From Viscum album (lineage: Eukaryota; Streptophyta; Magnoliopsida; Santalales; Viscaceae), in contig OY728147.1 of the NCBI GenBank assembly GCA_963277665.1, forward strand, positions 1,263,059,424 to 1,263,123,423: DNA of 64,000 bases. Reading direction: 5' to 3'. How positions within the stretch are numbered: position 1 is the first letter of the stretch; every line of letters starts with the position of its first letter. Position numbers and translations under genes: made by a program. Below the pieces are notes generated by a model. That model had not been told where the DNA came from and did no database searches. It saw nothing but the letters and a program-made list of their open reading frames with translations. Positions 39,331 through 49,209 of the stretch are shown piece after piece.

Positions 39331-39825
39331 TGCCATTGATGGGTTTGACTAATAAGGGTGTGAAGTTTTTTTGGTCAGAAGCTTGAGAGACATCCTTTTT
39401 AGAGCTAAAAGGAAGGTTGACATCAACACCCTTCCTAATACTCTTGGAGAAAAGGAAGAGCTATATAGTTTACTGTGATGCATTAGGTATTGGACTGGGA
39501 GTAGTGTTGATGCTGGGCGATCAGGTAGTTGCGTACGGGTCTCAGTAGTTGAGGCCACATGAGAGGAATTACCTGACGCATGATCTTGAGTTGGCTGAAG
39601 TTGTTCACGCATTGTGCTGTTAGAGATATTATATCATGGGAGAGCATTTTGTGGTGTTTATGGGCCACAAAAGTCTGAAATACATTTTTACCCAGCGTGA
39701 CCTAAATTTGAGACAACAATGGTTGGTGGAATACCTTCAGTCCTTCAACCTTGAGCTTGCCTATACACCTGGTAAGCGTAATGCAGTTTCTAATGCACTG
39801 AGTAGGAGGACACAGATATAGGCAG
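39331..39825 (+). pseudogene. Gypsy-I RNase H remnant
   Basis: Landmarks in order are FFWSEA, YCDALGIGLGVVLM (first catalytic Asp), the HERNYLTHDLELAEVVHAL segment (Glu), GHKSLKYIFTQRDLNLRQQW and PGKRNAVSNALSRR at the end (39,771-39,815). The Asp usually found in TDHKSL is now Gly. A TAG replaces the Trp of the WRxY motif at 39,621. The clean open part is 39,636-39,821. Confidence 0.85.
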
Positions 39826-40372
39826 TACAGGAGGCCAACAGTGAGTGTAAGATCATGGCTATGTTCTCTGAGATGCTTTTGAAGGTTTACGATAGTTAGG
39901 GGAGAACCTATCTTCTTTTCTTAGCTATGACTTCTACCCTCATGGATAGAGTGAGGATGAGAGAACTATCAGATTTAGAAGGCATAGTTCTATGAGAGAT
40001 AGTGGAAAGTGAGGACCCTCCTCCTGATTAGACGATAGGTGATGACGAGGTACTACAAATTCATGGACGACTATGGGTTATATGGGATATATGCAAGGAG
40101 TGGATGGAGCATCATAGGCCAGCCAGACTACTACAACAGATACCCATTCTAGAGTGGAAGTGGAATGATGTCACGATGGACTTCATTACTCATTTGTCGG
40201 GGTCACCTCGAGGCATTGAGGCTGTGTGGGTTGTTGTGGATAGAATTATGAAGGTAGCTCAATTTTTATCGGTCAAGGAGACCTTCAATGTTGACGTTCT
40301 CGTAAATTTGTATATCTGAGAGGTAGTACGTCTTCATGGGGTCCCTTGTTCTATCATTTCAGATAGTGAAAC
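39826..40372 (+). pseudogene. Gypsy-I integrase, N-terminal part
   Basis: After a poorly kept zinc-binding region, the frame at 40,104-40,319 reads HHRPARLLQQIPILEWKWND, then TMDFITHL (first catalytic Asp) and AVWVVVDRIMKVAQFL. Past a stop it continues as EVVRLHGVPCSIISDS, where it meets TRG-2. The second catalytic Asp lies in this last motif. The gene continues at 50,501. Confidence 0.85.
40368..40372 (+). repeat. Target-site duplication of TRG-2, left copy
   Basis: GAAAC directly before the TRG-2 5' LTR. The matching copy is at 50,496-50,500. Confidence 0.85.
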
Positions 40373-42207
40373 GGAAACAACCCGATATTTTATAAGATAT
40401 ATTCATTTTAATTTATTTCATATATTCTGTTGTACGATACACCAAGATTATCTTGCGTTATACGCAACACCTTATTAGCTTGCAGTATACGCAACACTAT
40501 TCTTAGATTGTGTTACACACAATTTCAAGTTTGTTTGATAATAATCATTCTACGCAACATTGAGTATATATATATATAAATTCAATGTATAAATGAAAAT
40601 TGGTTGGATTCTGTTATAACGAAACAAAAAAGAAGTCTTGCACAACACGCAACCCTGACTTGGCTTTCATTACACGCAATCACAACTTTCCTCGATAGCG
40701 TGTGTTGTACGCAATACCAGTTTCTACTAAACAACGATATATTATTAAAATATTATTAGAACTAGCCGTTGTGAATAGTAATACCCAATTTTTTGAAATT
40801 TTATAAATTTTATCTTTCAAAATGGACCACAATTTTGGATCCAGAATATCGAAATTAGCCTAGGGTGAAATTTTGGTATTTGTCTGAAAACATTCAATTT
40901 TTGATGAATAGTGAAAACACTGGGGTACTATTTAAAAAACCGACTTTTTATTTAAATAATTATTTATTTTATTTAATTCAATTTTAGGTCAAAATTGATA
41001 CATAATACCTATAAAAGTTCAAAGTAATTCAGTGGAGTCATTTTATAATAATTTTAGATATATAAAAATTTTATTAAACTTTTCACCGGCTTTTACCCAC
41101 TTCCTATAAGAATTTTCAAATTTACATAAAACTTAATTTTACCTATTATATGAATAGAATTTCAAAAATCCGAGAGACATAGTTTATGTTAGTAAGTAAA
41201 ATTTGGTTCAATGAGATGAAAATAATTTTTTTGAATAGTAACTTTTTACATTTTTTTACCACGGTTAAAAGTAAATAGGGTAATTAAGGGTGAAAATGAT
41301 ATTATTATTACTCTAACATATTTCATAATTCTATTGGATAAGTTTAATTCGAGCACAAAAAACCTTAGGAATAATATATGACAATTTATACCAACTTGGA
41401 TTAGATTAGGACATTTAATATTAATTTATTTAATGAAGGGTTAAAATAGTTAAAATCAATGTTTAATAAGTAAATAATTTTTAATATAGGGTTATACATA
41501 ATTTAAATTATACTATAAATATTTATTATAAAGCTAAAAATATTTCTTACATAATGGTATTTTTTTATAATTTTTACACATTAAGTAATTTAATTTATTT
41601 ATGACACAGTGATGATGTAGTAATTATCTTATTAATGAAATATTGACATAATTGATGTTATAAATACCCAAATAAATTTAATTTGAGTCTTTTTATGAAT
41701 TCCAATAATTTTTTAGGTTAATATGACATGTTAGTATTCATTTAATTAACTTTTTTCTAACTAATCATTCTGTTATGATTTAGAAAAAAAGAAATTACCA
41801 AATAGTGTCAAAATTGATATAAAATAGTTTTTAAAACAAATATTATATTATTAATTGTTATTTTGTTTGTAAAAATCTACGGTTCGGCCAAATGACTTAT
41901 ATAAGGTTATATATATTAATAATAAACAACTTGGGGTTAGTTTGGCTTGTTATAGTAACTTTCTTAACCTTATAGTGTAAGAAAACAAGAAGACACGGTA
42001 TAAGTTAAATTATTTAACTTAATGTTAAATCTAAATGATAAGGTTAAAATAATTACCTAAACTTGTCCAAATTATATTGGATAAGATTATTTCGACCCAT
42101 ACACACCTTAGATTCGAGATAAATAAATTTTGAGCTATTAAAAACCGAATATTACTATATAATAAAATAATTTTTTTAGTTTTTCCAAAGGTTCCCCTCT
42201 CCTCCCT

Positions 42208-42214
42208 TATAAAA
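42208..42214 (+). promoter_or_regulatory. TATA box of TRG-2 5' LTR
   Basis: TATAAAA in CTCCCTTATAAAAGGG. It is found at the same place in the 3' LTR (48,109) and in array LTR-1, -2 and -3. A start of transcription near 42,240 is inferred from the usual spacing. Confidence 0.7.
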
Positions 42215-42384
42215 GGGTACCTCCTCCCTCTCTTACTCACACAACTTTGAGCCTTCAGGATTGTCACACCCCTGAATAATTCACTTCTCCACTTCTCTAG
42301 AAACATCATAGAGGTCCTGGATATCTTCAAAGTTAAGTTTTAGTGCCCTAAGAGGAGATCTCAAAGAGGGGCTTCAAAGAAGAG

Positions 42385-42390
42385 GTAATG
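42385..42390 (+). other. Predicted splice donor 1, TRG-2 5' LTR
   Basis: AGAG|GTAATG. Aligned donor-like sites occur at 48,285 (GTAATG), 24,516 (GTAAGA), 17,493 (GTAAGA), 11,448 (GTAACA) and 31,204 (GTAACG): GTAA is kept in all six. If used, exon 1 would be about 145 bases from the inferred start. Confidence 0.45.
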
Positions 42391-42550
42391 TCTGTTACCG
42401 ATTCTTTCAAATTTATTTCTTCTTCTACTTCTTCTTCTTTAGTTGTTTCATTATGAAGTAATGACATAAGTATCACTCATATACTAATATGTTATTATAA
42501 GTATGAAACAACCCTATTTCACCATTTACCCATCCTATGGAAAATGAAAT

Positions 42551-42595
42551 CACTGCGCGTGCGTACGTACGGAATAGCGTCTCCACGTCGTGGTG
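42551..42595 (+). repeat. Inverted-repeat island 1, TRG-2 5' LTR
   Basis: GC-rich block with core GCGTACGTACGG and GCGTCTCCACG. The outer arms CAC...GTG are only partly paired in this copy. Confidence 0.6.
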
Positions 42596-42737
42596 TAATC
42601 TGTTTTTCCAACACCACATTACTTGGCTGGGTATAATGGTGTCAAGAATAACAATACATAGTTATTACAACATCATACTGATTTTGATATATTGTATCAT
42701 CCACTCCAATTCAATTCAATAATTATGGAAATGATAT

Positions 42738-42782
42738 CATCGCTCGTGCGTACATATGGACTACCGTCTCCACGACGCGATG
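42738..42782 (+). repeat. Inverted-repeat island 2, TRG-2 5' LTR
   Basis: Arms CATCGCTCGTG and CACGACGCGATG pair with one bulged base, around a loop with GGACTACCGTC. In the 3' LTR the fifth arm base is A instead of G and its partner is T instead of C, so the pair is kept. Confidence 0.7.
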
Positions 42783-42937
42783 AGATTCATTCTCCATGTT
42801 AACCATACATGGAAGATCATAAAGTTTATATAATGAATAATAATGAAATATCTGAAATAATAATTCTACTAGATTTATGTATATATATATATATGTCATC
42901 TATTTAGTTTCATTCAATTCAATAAGGAAACGAAAAC

Positions 42938-42980
42938 AACGTTCATGCGTACGTACGACATACCGTCTCCACGAACGGTG
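42938..42980 (+). repeat. Inverted-repeat island 3, TRG-2 5' LTR
   Basis: Arms CGTTCATG and CACGAACG (one mismatch) enclose CGTACGTACGACATACCGTC. Core matches islands 1 and 2, which lie about 390 and 200 bases upstream. Confidence 0.7.
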
Positions 42981-43272
42981 TATTTCATTCCTTTTATCGA
43001 TCTATAATATATATGTATATGATGAATATATATTATATATAAATCATGTTTTAAATTCTGGAATTATGTAAATCATGATATAAGTAATAATATCAAGAAA
43101 GAAAAGTCGAATCACATACGATAAATGAAATGATTTTACCCAAAACGCTGCTTTAACATTGAATTTACAAAAGAACGGGTAATATAAAGTAATAAGTGAA
43201 ACATATACGATATAATAATAATGGATATTATTATCTAATAAGTCAATGACATTATTTAAATCATTATACAAG

Positions 43273-43307
43273 AGGTCCAGATCCATATGAAGCATATCAG
43301 ACCTAAG
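43273..43307 (+). other. Predicted mini-exon, TRG-2 5' LTR
   Basis: About 35 bases between TATACAAG and GTAAGGGA. The last 19 bases (GAAGCATATCAGACCTAAG, with ATGAAG in this copy) are almost identical in the 3' LTR. The start could be two bases later because AGAG is ambiguous. Confidence 0.5.
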
Positions 43308-44397
43308 GTAAGGGATAACTATTCAAATTTCGTTCTTATCAGAGATTGTTATTCGTAAGTATTTACTGGGGTTATATTTATCTTCCATGTTCCTGTTTTC
43401 TAAAAATGGTTTCATGTATGTTTAATGTCCTCTTTAACCATTTTTGGCTTTTACTACATGGTATGTATGGAATATTTCTTTTACAAGGTACTTTTTGACT
43501 CTTCCGGCAAAAGTACGAGAAGAATGTTTTTTTAACTTATACGGCATGAAATGATTTTTACAGTTTTATAAAGCCTTATTTTCATGAAGATTCCTCCAAA
43601 AGATTACATGACTATTTTCAAAAAAATCCTTTTATTTAAAAATTGAATTGAATTTTTTGAAATGAAAATGATTTTCAAGATGAAAGGATATTTTCCTCAA
43701 GAATTCATTTCAAGTGCTTTATCAAAACCATTTTCCATCTAAGATGACATTATTTCATATGTGTATGTTTCAAGTATAATGTCTATATGATTTATATGGT
43801 TTCAATTTTCTTATTATTAAATGATATCCATTTCTTTTATATGCATTATGTGATGATGAGATGATGTTTATGAAACCCATTTTATTCGTTGGGTTATTTT
43901 GAATGATGTATGCTTATTTTGTGGCACAAGTAAGAATGATTTCATTATGAAATGGGTGGGACCTATATCTACCTACAATGCATTGGGTAAAGATTTATAT
44001 CTCATGAGATAGACATGGCTGGAATAGTAAGTTAATCTGGTTCAGTGTTACAGGACTAAAACGATGAGTGAACTCGATTCAGAAAGGGACTTTGTCCACT
44101 AAGATGGTCTTGGAAGCAATGCCTTGGCTACTATGGAAATCATAACAAGTTCTGAATGGTTTCCATAATTACACGTTTTATTCCCATTATATTTTATCAT
44201 GGTTGATGTTCCATTATGATATATTCCTTACATACTTCCATGATTTATGTATTTGCTCAAAAATTTTATGTTTAAATTTCATGTTCAAGTTTTTGCTTTC
44301 AAATGTTTATGGATTGTTTTATGTTCTATATGTTTGTCCTTACTGAGAATATGAGCTCACCCTTTTTATGTTTTATTGTCCCCAAGAAATAAAGAAA

Positions 44398-44403
44398 GGT
44401 TTT
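44398..44403 (+). terminator. Candidate polyadenylation signal, TRG-2 5' LTR
   Basis: AATAAA, also present at 50,291 in the 3' LTR. With the TATA box it would define an R region of about 2.2 kb, unusually long. It is not conserved in the older array LTRs I checked. Confidence 0.35.
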
Positions 44404-44595
44404 AGGTATGGAAATAAAAAGGGGAAGATCGTTATGGGAGTTGTTGAAGATATTTCAACATTATTAGAAGTTTATATTCCGAGTTTCCAAAGACACTGAA
44501 CTATTACGGTCCTTGTGTGTCTGTTTTTTTACTTATTAAGTATTCCACAAAAGTAATGTAATGTCCATGTACATCAAGTTTCGGATATCTATAGT

Positions 44596-44607
44596 TGGTA
44601 TCAGAGG
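44596..44607 (+). other. TRG-2 primer binding site
   Basis: TGGTATCAGAGG two bases after the 5' LTR matches the complement of the 3' end of plant initiator Met tRNA (TGGTATCAGAGC) except for the last base. This tRNA primes minus-strand DNA synthesis in most plant Ty3/gypsy elements. Confidence 0.85.
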
Positions 44608-44848
44608 AATGGTTTAGTCAACCTTTGGAAACTAGGATGCGAAAACATTAGTGAGATCCCTAGAGATATTTCTAAGGTATGTATAGAGATGTCCCTAAGG
44701 ATAAGTATAAATATAGGATATAGTCTTAGAAATACGGTAATGATCTTAGAATTTAACCTAAGATGTTAGATATTGAGGGAACTCCCCCTTTACTATGTTG
44801 TTTTCCCTTGCATGATTTTTGCTTCTCACACTATTCTTTTTGGGTTTT

Positions 44849-44853
44849 AGAAA
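44849..44853 (+). other. Predicted splice acceptor before TRG-2 gag
   Basis: CTTTTTGGGTTTTAG ends at 44,850, three bases before the ATG at 44,854. A pyrimidine-rich run then AG is the expected acceptor form. Joined to the mini-exon donor at 43,308 it would make a short-leader gag mRNA that lacks the primer site. Confidence 0.4.
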
Positions 44854-45387
44854 ATGGCTGGAAACAATAAGATATACGATAATGGAGGATTTGATGGACA
44901 ATGGAATGATATTCTTCATGAGCAACCAAATGGAACAGGATTTGGAAGTCCAAACATTGTTATTATGCATAATCAGCAATCTCATAATATGATCAATAAT
45001 CTCAACGTTGGTAAGTTTTCCGACTCAGATAATAAGAGAAAGATGGAGTTTCATTGTGATCATAGAGTAAAGAAAGTTAAATTTCCCTCATGTAAATCAT
45101 GTGGGAAGAGGCATCGGGGAGATTGTTTCAAAGGAACTGGAAGATGCTTTGGGTATGGAAAAGAAGGACACAAAGCCAGTAAGTGCAAAGTAAAAGGTTC
45201 AGTTAACACCATGGACAAGGATAATGGTATTGCAATGACATCAACAATGATCAGATGTTTTAAATGTGGAATGTACGGGCATTATGAAAACCAATTCCCT
45301 AAGGGAAAATCTCATGAAGAGAATAATCATGGTCATATGGGTAGTATTTATGGGGATGATGATGAGGAGACTACAAATGATATATGA
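44854..45387 (+). CDS. TRG-2 gag-like protein, zinc knuckles only (177 aa)
   Basis: This is an open frame from ATG 44,854. Residues 1-75 are polar and unfamiliar. Knuckle 1 is CX2CX3HX3C (C80-C91), the form seen before the main knuckle in Del/Tekay-like Gags. Knuckle 2 (C98-C111) is CX2YX4HX4C, its second Cys replaced by Tyr. Knuckle 3 (C135-F148) is CX2CX4HX4F, the last Cys replaced by Phe. The tail is acidic. Gag proteins of gypsy elements are normally over 300 residues with a capsid domain ahead of the knuckles; here the capsid part is missing, though the related TRG-1 keeps a relic of it. The protein could bind RNA at best. Relics of the same region occur at 21,371 and 28,446. Whether it is translated is unknown. 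Confidence 0.75.
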   Translation: MAGNNKIYDNGGFDGQWNDILHEQPNGTGFGSPNIVIMHNQQSHNMINNLNVGKFSDSDNKRKMEFHCDHRVKKVKFPSCKSCGKRHRGDCFKGTGRCFGYGKEGHKASKCKVKGSVNTMDKDNGIAMTSTMIRCFKCGMYGHYENQFPKGKSHEENNHGHMGSIYGDDDEETTNDI

Positions 45388-46256
45388 GATGAAAGAAGTG
45401 TTGAAGCTTAGTCACTTGTTTAAGAATGCAGTGGAATGATTGTATGTTTATCGAGAGTTATGTTGTATAGTTAATGGTTCTATTGAATAAAGAATCATCT
45501 AAGGATTGTTACAGTATTGTTTTTTAAAGTACATGAAAGTATATGTTGAATGGTCCCGATAACCATGGAATGTTATTCAGATATTTTTGGAAAGTAGATG
45601 ATATGCGCATAATGAAGGAATAAGAAGATAATGAGATGTTTGATTGTATTCATGAGCTCATTATAGATATAAGGACTAAGTGATATCATGGTTTGAGTAT
45701 ATAGAATTTTGAGGATTTTGGTATGTGGAAAGTGTTAACTTTTAACTGCATTCATGTTTTCACTAAGGTACATTGGGTATTCCTTCTTCAAGAGAATACA
45801 TGATTAAGTTATTCACATGTTTGTAATTTGACCAAAATGATATATCTTATGATATATGGGGGATAAATAATGGCATTGATGTGATTTTTATGTGACATTT
45901 CACGTAATCATTTTCTTTATACTATGAGCTTGGACCGAAGTATTTTAGATAAGCCTAAATATTGGAATGGATTATGTTGGACATAAGTTAGTATTGTTTA
46001 AGGATAGAACTTTTTTTGATATTATTGATGGGATGTTATAGTAATGTAGTTTTAGAAAAAGGAAAACCTGCAGGATGGGTGACATCACCTATGTTCTCCT
46101 ACATGGAAATCCAGTGATGAGTTAATTTGGGTAACCATTACATTTCATACTTTAGTTTTTAAAGTTAAGTTTTGGTATTTCATTTTATGATGGGGGTTTC
46201 TATGAATAGTAAACGATTTATAGCCTCGACGAATTTCGAGGGAGAAATTCTTTTTA
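45388..46256 (+). other. TRG-2 internal non-coding tail
   Basis: About 870 bases between the gag ORF and the polypurine tract. It aligns in part with the ends of array internal regions 2 and 3. No frame or pol motif is visible. Confidence 0.6.
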
Positions 46257-46268
46257 AGGGGGGTAAAA
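46257..46268 (+). other. TRG-2 polypurine tract
   Basis: AAGGGGGGTAAA just before the 3' LTR start. It is the expected primer for plus-strand synthesis. The same element at 22,938-22,949 is TTAGGGGAGGAA. Confidence 0.8.
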
Positions 46269-48108
46269 TGTAACAACATGATATTTTATAAGATATATTC
46301 ATTTTAATTTCCTTCATAACTTCTGTTGTACGATACACAAAGATTATCTTGCACTATACGCAACAATGTATTATCTTGCAGTATATGCAACACTATTCAT
46401 AGGTTGTGTTACACACAGTTTCAAGTTCGTTTGATAATATCCATTCTATGCAACATTGAGTATATATATATATATATATTAAATGTATAAATGAAAAATG
46501 GTTGGATTCAGTTATAACGAAACAATAAAGGAGTCTTTCACAACACACAACCCTGATTTGGCTTGCATTACATGCAATCACGACCATCCTCGATAGCGTG
46601 TCTTGTACGCAATACCTGGTTTTACTAAACAGTGATATATTATTAAAATATTATTAGAACTAGCCTTTATGAATAGTAATACCCTCTTTTTGAAATTTTA
46701 TAAAATTTATATTTCAAAATGGACTTCATTTTTGGATTCGGAATATCGAAATTAGCCTAGGGTGAAATTTTGGTATTTTTCTAAAAACATTCAATTTATG
46801 ATGAATAGTGAAAACACTGGGTTACTATTTAAAAAACCGACTTTTTATTTAAATAATTATTTATTTTATTTAATTTATTTTTAGGTCAAAATTGAAACAT
46901 AATACCTATATAAGTTCAAAGTAATTCATTGGAGTCATTTTTTTATAATTTTAGATATACAAAAATTTTATTGAACTTTTCAGCTTCTTTTACCCACCTC
47001 CTAGAAGAATTTGCAAATTTACATAAAACGTAATTTTACCACTTCTGTGAATGGAATTTCAAAAATCCGAGAGACATGGTTAATGTTAGTAAGTAAAATG
47101 TGGTTCAATGAGATGAAAATTTTTTTTGGTGAATAGTAAATTTTTACTTTTTTTTACCACGGTTAAAAGGAAATAGGGTAATTAAGGGTAAAATGATATT
47201 ATTATTACCCTAACACATGTCCTAATTCTATTGGATAAGTGTAATTCGACCAAAAACAACCATAAGAATAAAATATGGCCATTTAGGACCACTTTTATTA
47301 GATTAGTACATTTAATATTAATTTATTTAAAGAATGGTTAAAATAGTTAAAATCAAAGTTTAATAAGTAAATCATTTTTAATATAGGGTTATACATAAGT
47401 TAAATTCGACTATAAATTTTCATTAGAAATATAAAAATATTTCATACATAATGGTATTTTATTTATAATTTTTAGACATTTAATTATTTAATTTATTTAT
47501 GACTCCATGATGCTGTAGTAATTATCTTATTAATGAAATATTGAAATAATTGATGTTATAAATACCCAAATAAATGTTATTTGAGAATTTTTATGAATGC
47601 CACTAAATTTATAGGTTAATATGAGATGTTAGTATTGATTTAATTTACTTTTTTAGAACTAATCACTATGTTATAATTTTAAAAAAAAAAATCAATTACC
47701 AAATAGTGTCAAAATTGACATAAAATAGTTTTTTAAAAAAATATTATATTATTAATTGTTATTTTATTCCTAAAAATCTAAGGGTCAGAAAAATGACTTA
47801 TATATGGTTATATATATTAATAATAAACAACTTTGGGTTCGTTTGGCTTGTTATAGTATGTTTCTTAACCTTATTGTGTAAGAAAACAAGAAGACGGAGT
47901 AAAAGTTAAATTATTTAACTTAATGTTAAATCTAAATGATAAGTTTAAAATAATTACCTAAACTTGTCCAAATTCTATTTTATGAGAGTATTTCGACCCA
48001 TCACCACCTCATATTCTAAATAAATCAATTTGGAGCTATTAAAAACCAAATATGACTTTATAATAAAATAATATTTTTGGTTTTTCCAAAGGTGCCCATC
48101 TCCTCCCT

Positions 48109-48115
48109 TATAAAA
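48109..48115 (+). promoter_or_regulatory. TATA box of TRG-2 3' LTR
   Basis: TATAAAA, the copy of 42,208. Because it lies in the 3' LTR it could drive read-out transcription into the Gypsy-I remnant. Confidence 0.65.
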
Positions 48116-48450
48116 GGGCACCTCCTCACTCTCTTCCTCACACCACTTTGAGCCTTCAATCTCGGCCAAACCCTGAATAATTATCTTCTACAATTCCATA
48201 TAAACATCTTATAGGTCCCGGTCTTCTTCAGAGACATATTTAGTTCCCTAAGAGGAGGTCTCAAAGAGGCGCTTCAAAGAAGAGGTAATGTCTGTTACCG
48301 ATTCTTTCAACTTTATTTATTCTTCTACTTCTTCTTCTTTAGTTGTTTCATTATGAAGTAATAACATCAGTATCAATAATATACTGATATGTTATTATAA
48401 GTATGAAACAAAAATATTTCACCATCTATCCATCTTATGGAAAACGAAAT

Positions 48451-48495
48451 CACCGCGCGTGCGTACGTACGGAATACCGTCTCCACGCCGTGGTG
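48451..48495 (+). repeat. Inverted-repeat island 1, TRG-2 3' LTR
   Basis: Arms CACCGCGCGTG and CACGCCGTGGTG pair better than in the 5' LTR; core GTACGTACGGAATACCGTC. Confidence 0.65.
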
Positions 48496-48637
48496 TAATC
48501 TGTTTTTACAACACCACCTTACTTGGATGGGTATAATGGTGTAAAGAATAACTATACATAGTTATTATAAAATCATACTGATTTTGATATATTGTATCAT
48601 CCACTCCAATTCAATTCAATAATTATGGAAACGATAA

Positions 48638-48682
48638 CATCACCCGTGCGTACATACGGACTACCGTCTCCACGACGTGATG
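48638..48682 (+). repeat. Inverted-repeat island 2, TRG-2 3' LTR
   Basis: Arms CATCACCCGTG and CACGACGTGATG. Both arms changed relative to the 5' LTR at the same pair (G-C there, A-T here). Confidence 0.7.
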
Positions 48683-48840
48683 AGATTCATTCTTCATGTT
48701 AACCATACATGAATGATCATAAAGTTTATATAATGAATAATAGTGAAATATATGAAATAATAATTCTACTGGATTTATGTATATATATATATGTATTTCA
48801 TCTATTTAGTTTCATTCAATTCAACAAGGAAACGAAAACA

Positions 48841-48883
48841 ACGTTCATGCGTACGTACGACCTACCGTCTCCACGAACGGTGT
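48841..48883 (+). repeat. Inverted-repeat island 3, TRG-2 3' LTR
   Basis: Arms CGTTCATG and CACGAACG as in the 5' LTR; core CGTACGTACGACCTACCGTC. Confidence 0.7.
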
Positions 48884-49173
48884 ATTTCATTCCTTTTATC
48901 AATCTATAATATATATGTATATTATGAATATATATTATATATAAATCATGTTTTACATTCTGGAATTATGTAAATCAGGATATAATTAATAATATCAAGA
49001 ACGACAAGTCGAAACAAATACGACAAATGAAATGATTTTACCCAAAACGCTGCTTTAACATGGAATTTACAATAGAACGGGTTATATAATGTCATTAGTG
49101 AAACATATATGATATCATAATAATGAATATTATTATTTAATATGTCAATGACATTATTTAAATCATTATACAG

Positions 49174-49209
49174 GATATTCGTATCCATACGAAGCATATC
49201 AGACCTAAG
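49174..49209 (+). other. Predicted 36-nt mini-exon, TRG-2 3' LTR
   Basis: 36 bases between TTATACAG and GTAAGGG; the best acceptor/donor pair among the five copies. Confidence 0.5.

Larger units (their letters stand above)
40373..44593 (+). repeat. TRG-2 5' LTR
   Basis: It is 4,221 bases and aligns end to end with 46,269-50,495. The first bases are GGAAACAACCCG against TGTAACAACATG in the 3' LTR, so the terminal TG has mutated. It ends CTATA, two bases before the primer site. It contains TATA box 42,208, donor site 1 at 42,385, three islands, mini-exon 43,273-43,307 and AATAAA at 44,398. Confidence 0.9.

Noticed and set aside
44596..44607. Possible tRNA gene near TGGTATCAGAGG
   Set aside because: Only the 12-base primer complement is present; there is no cloverleaf around it.
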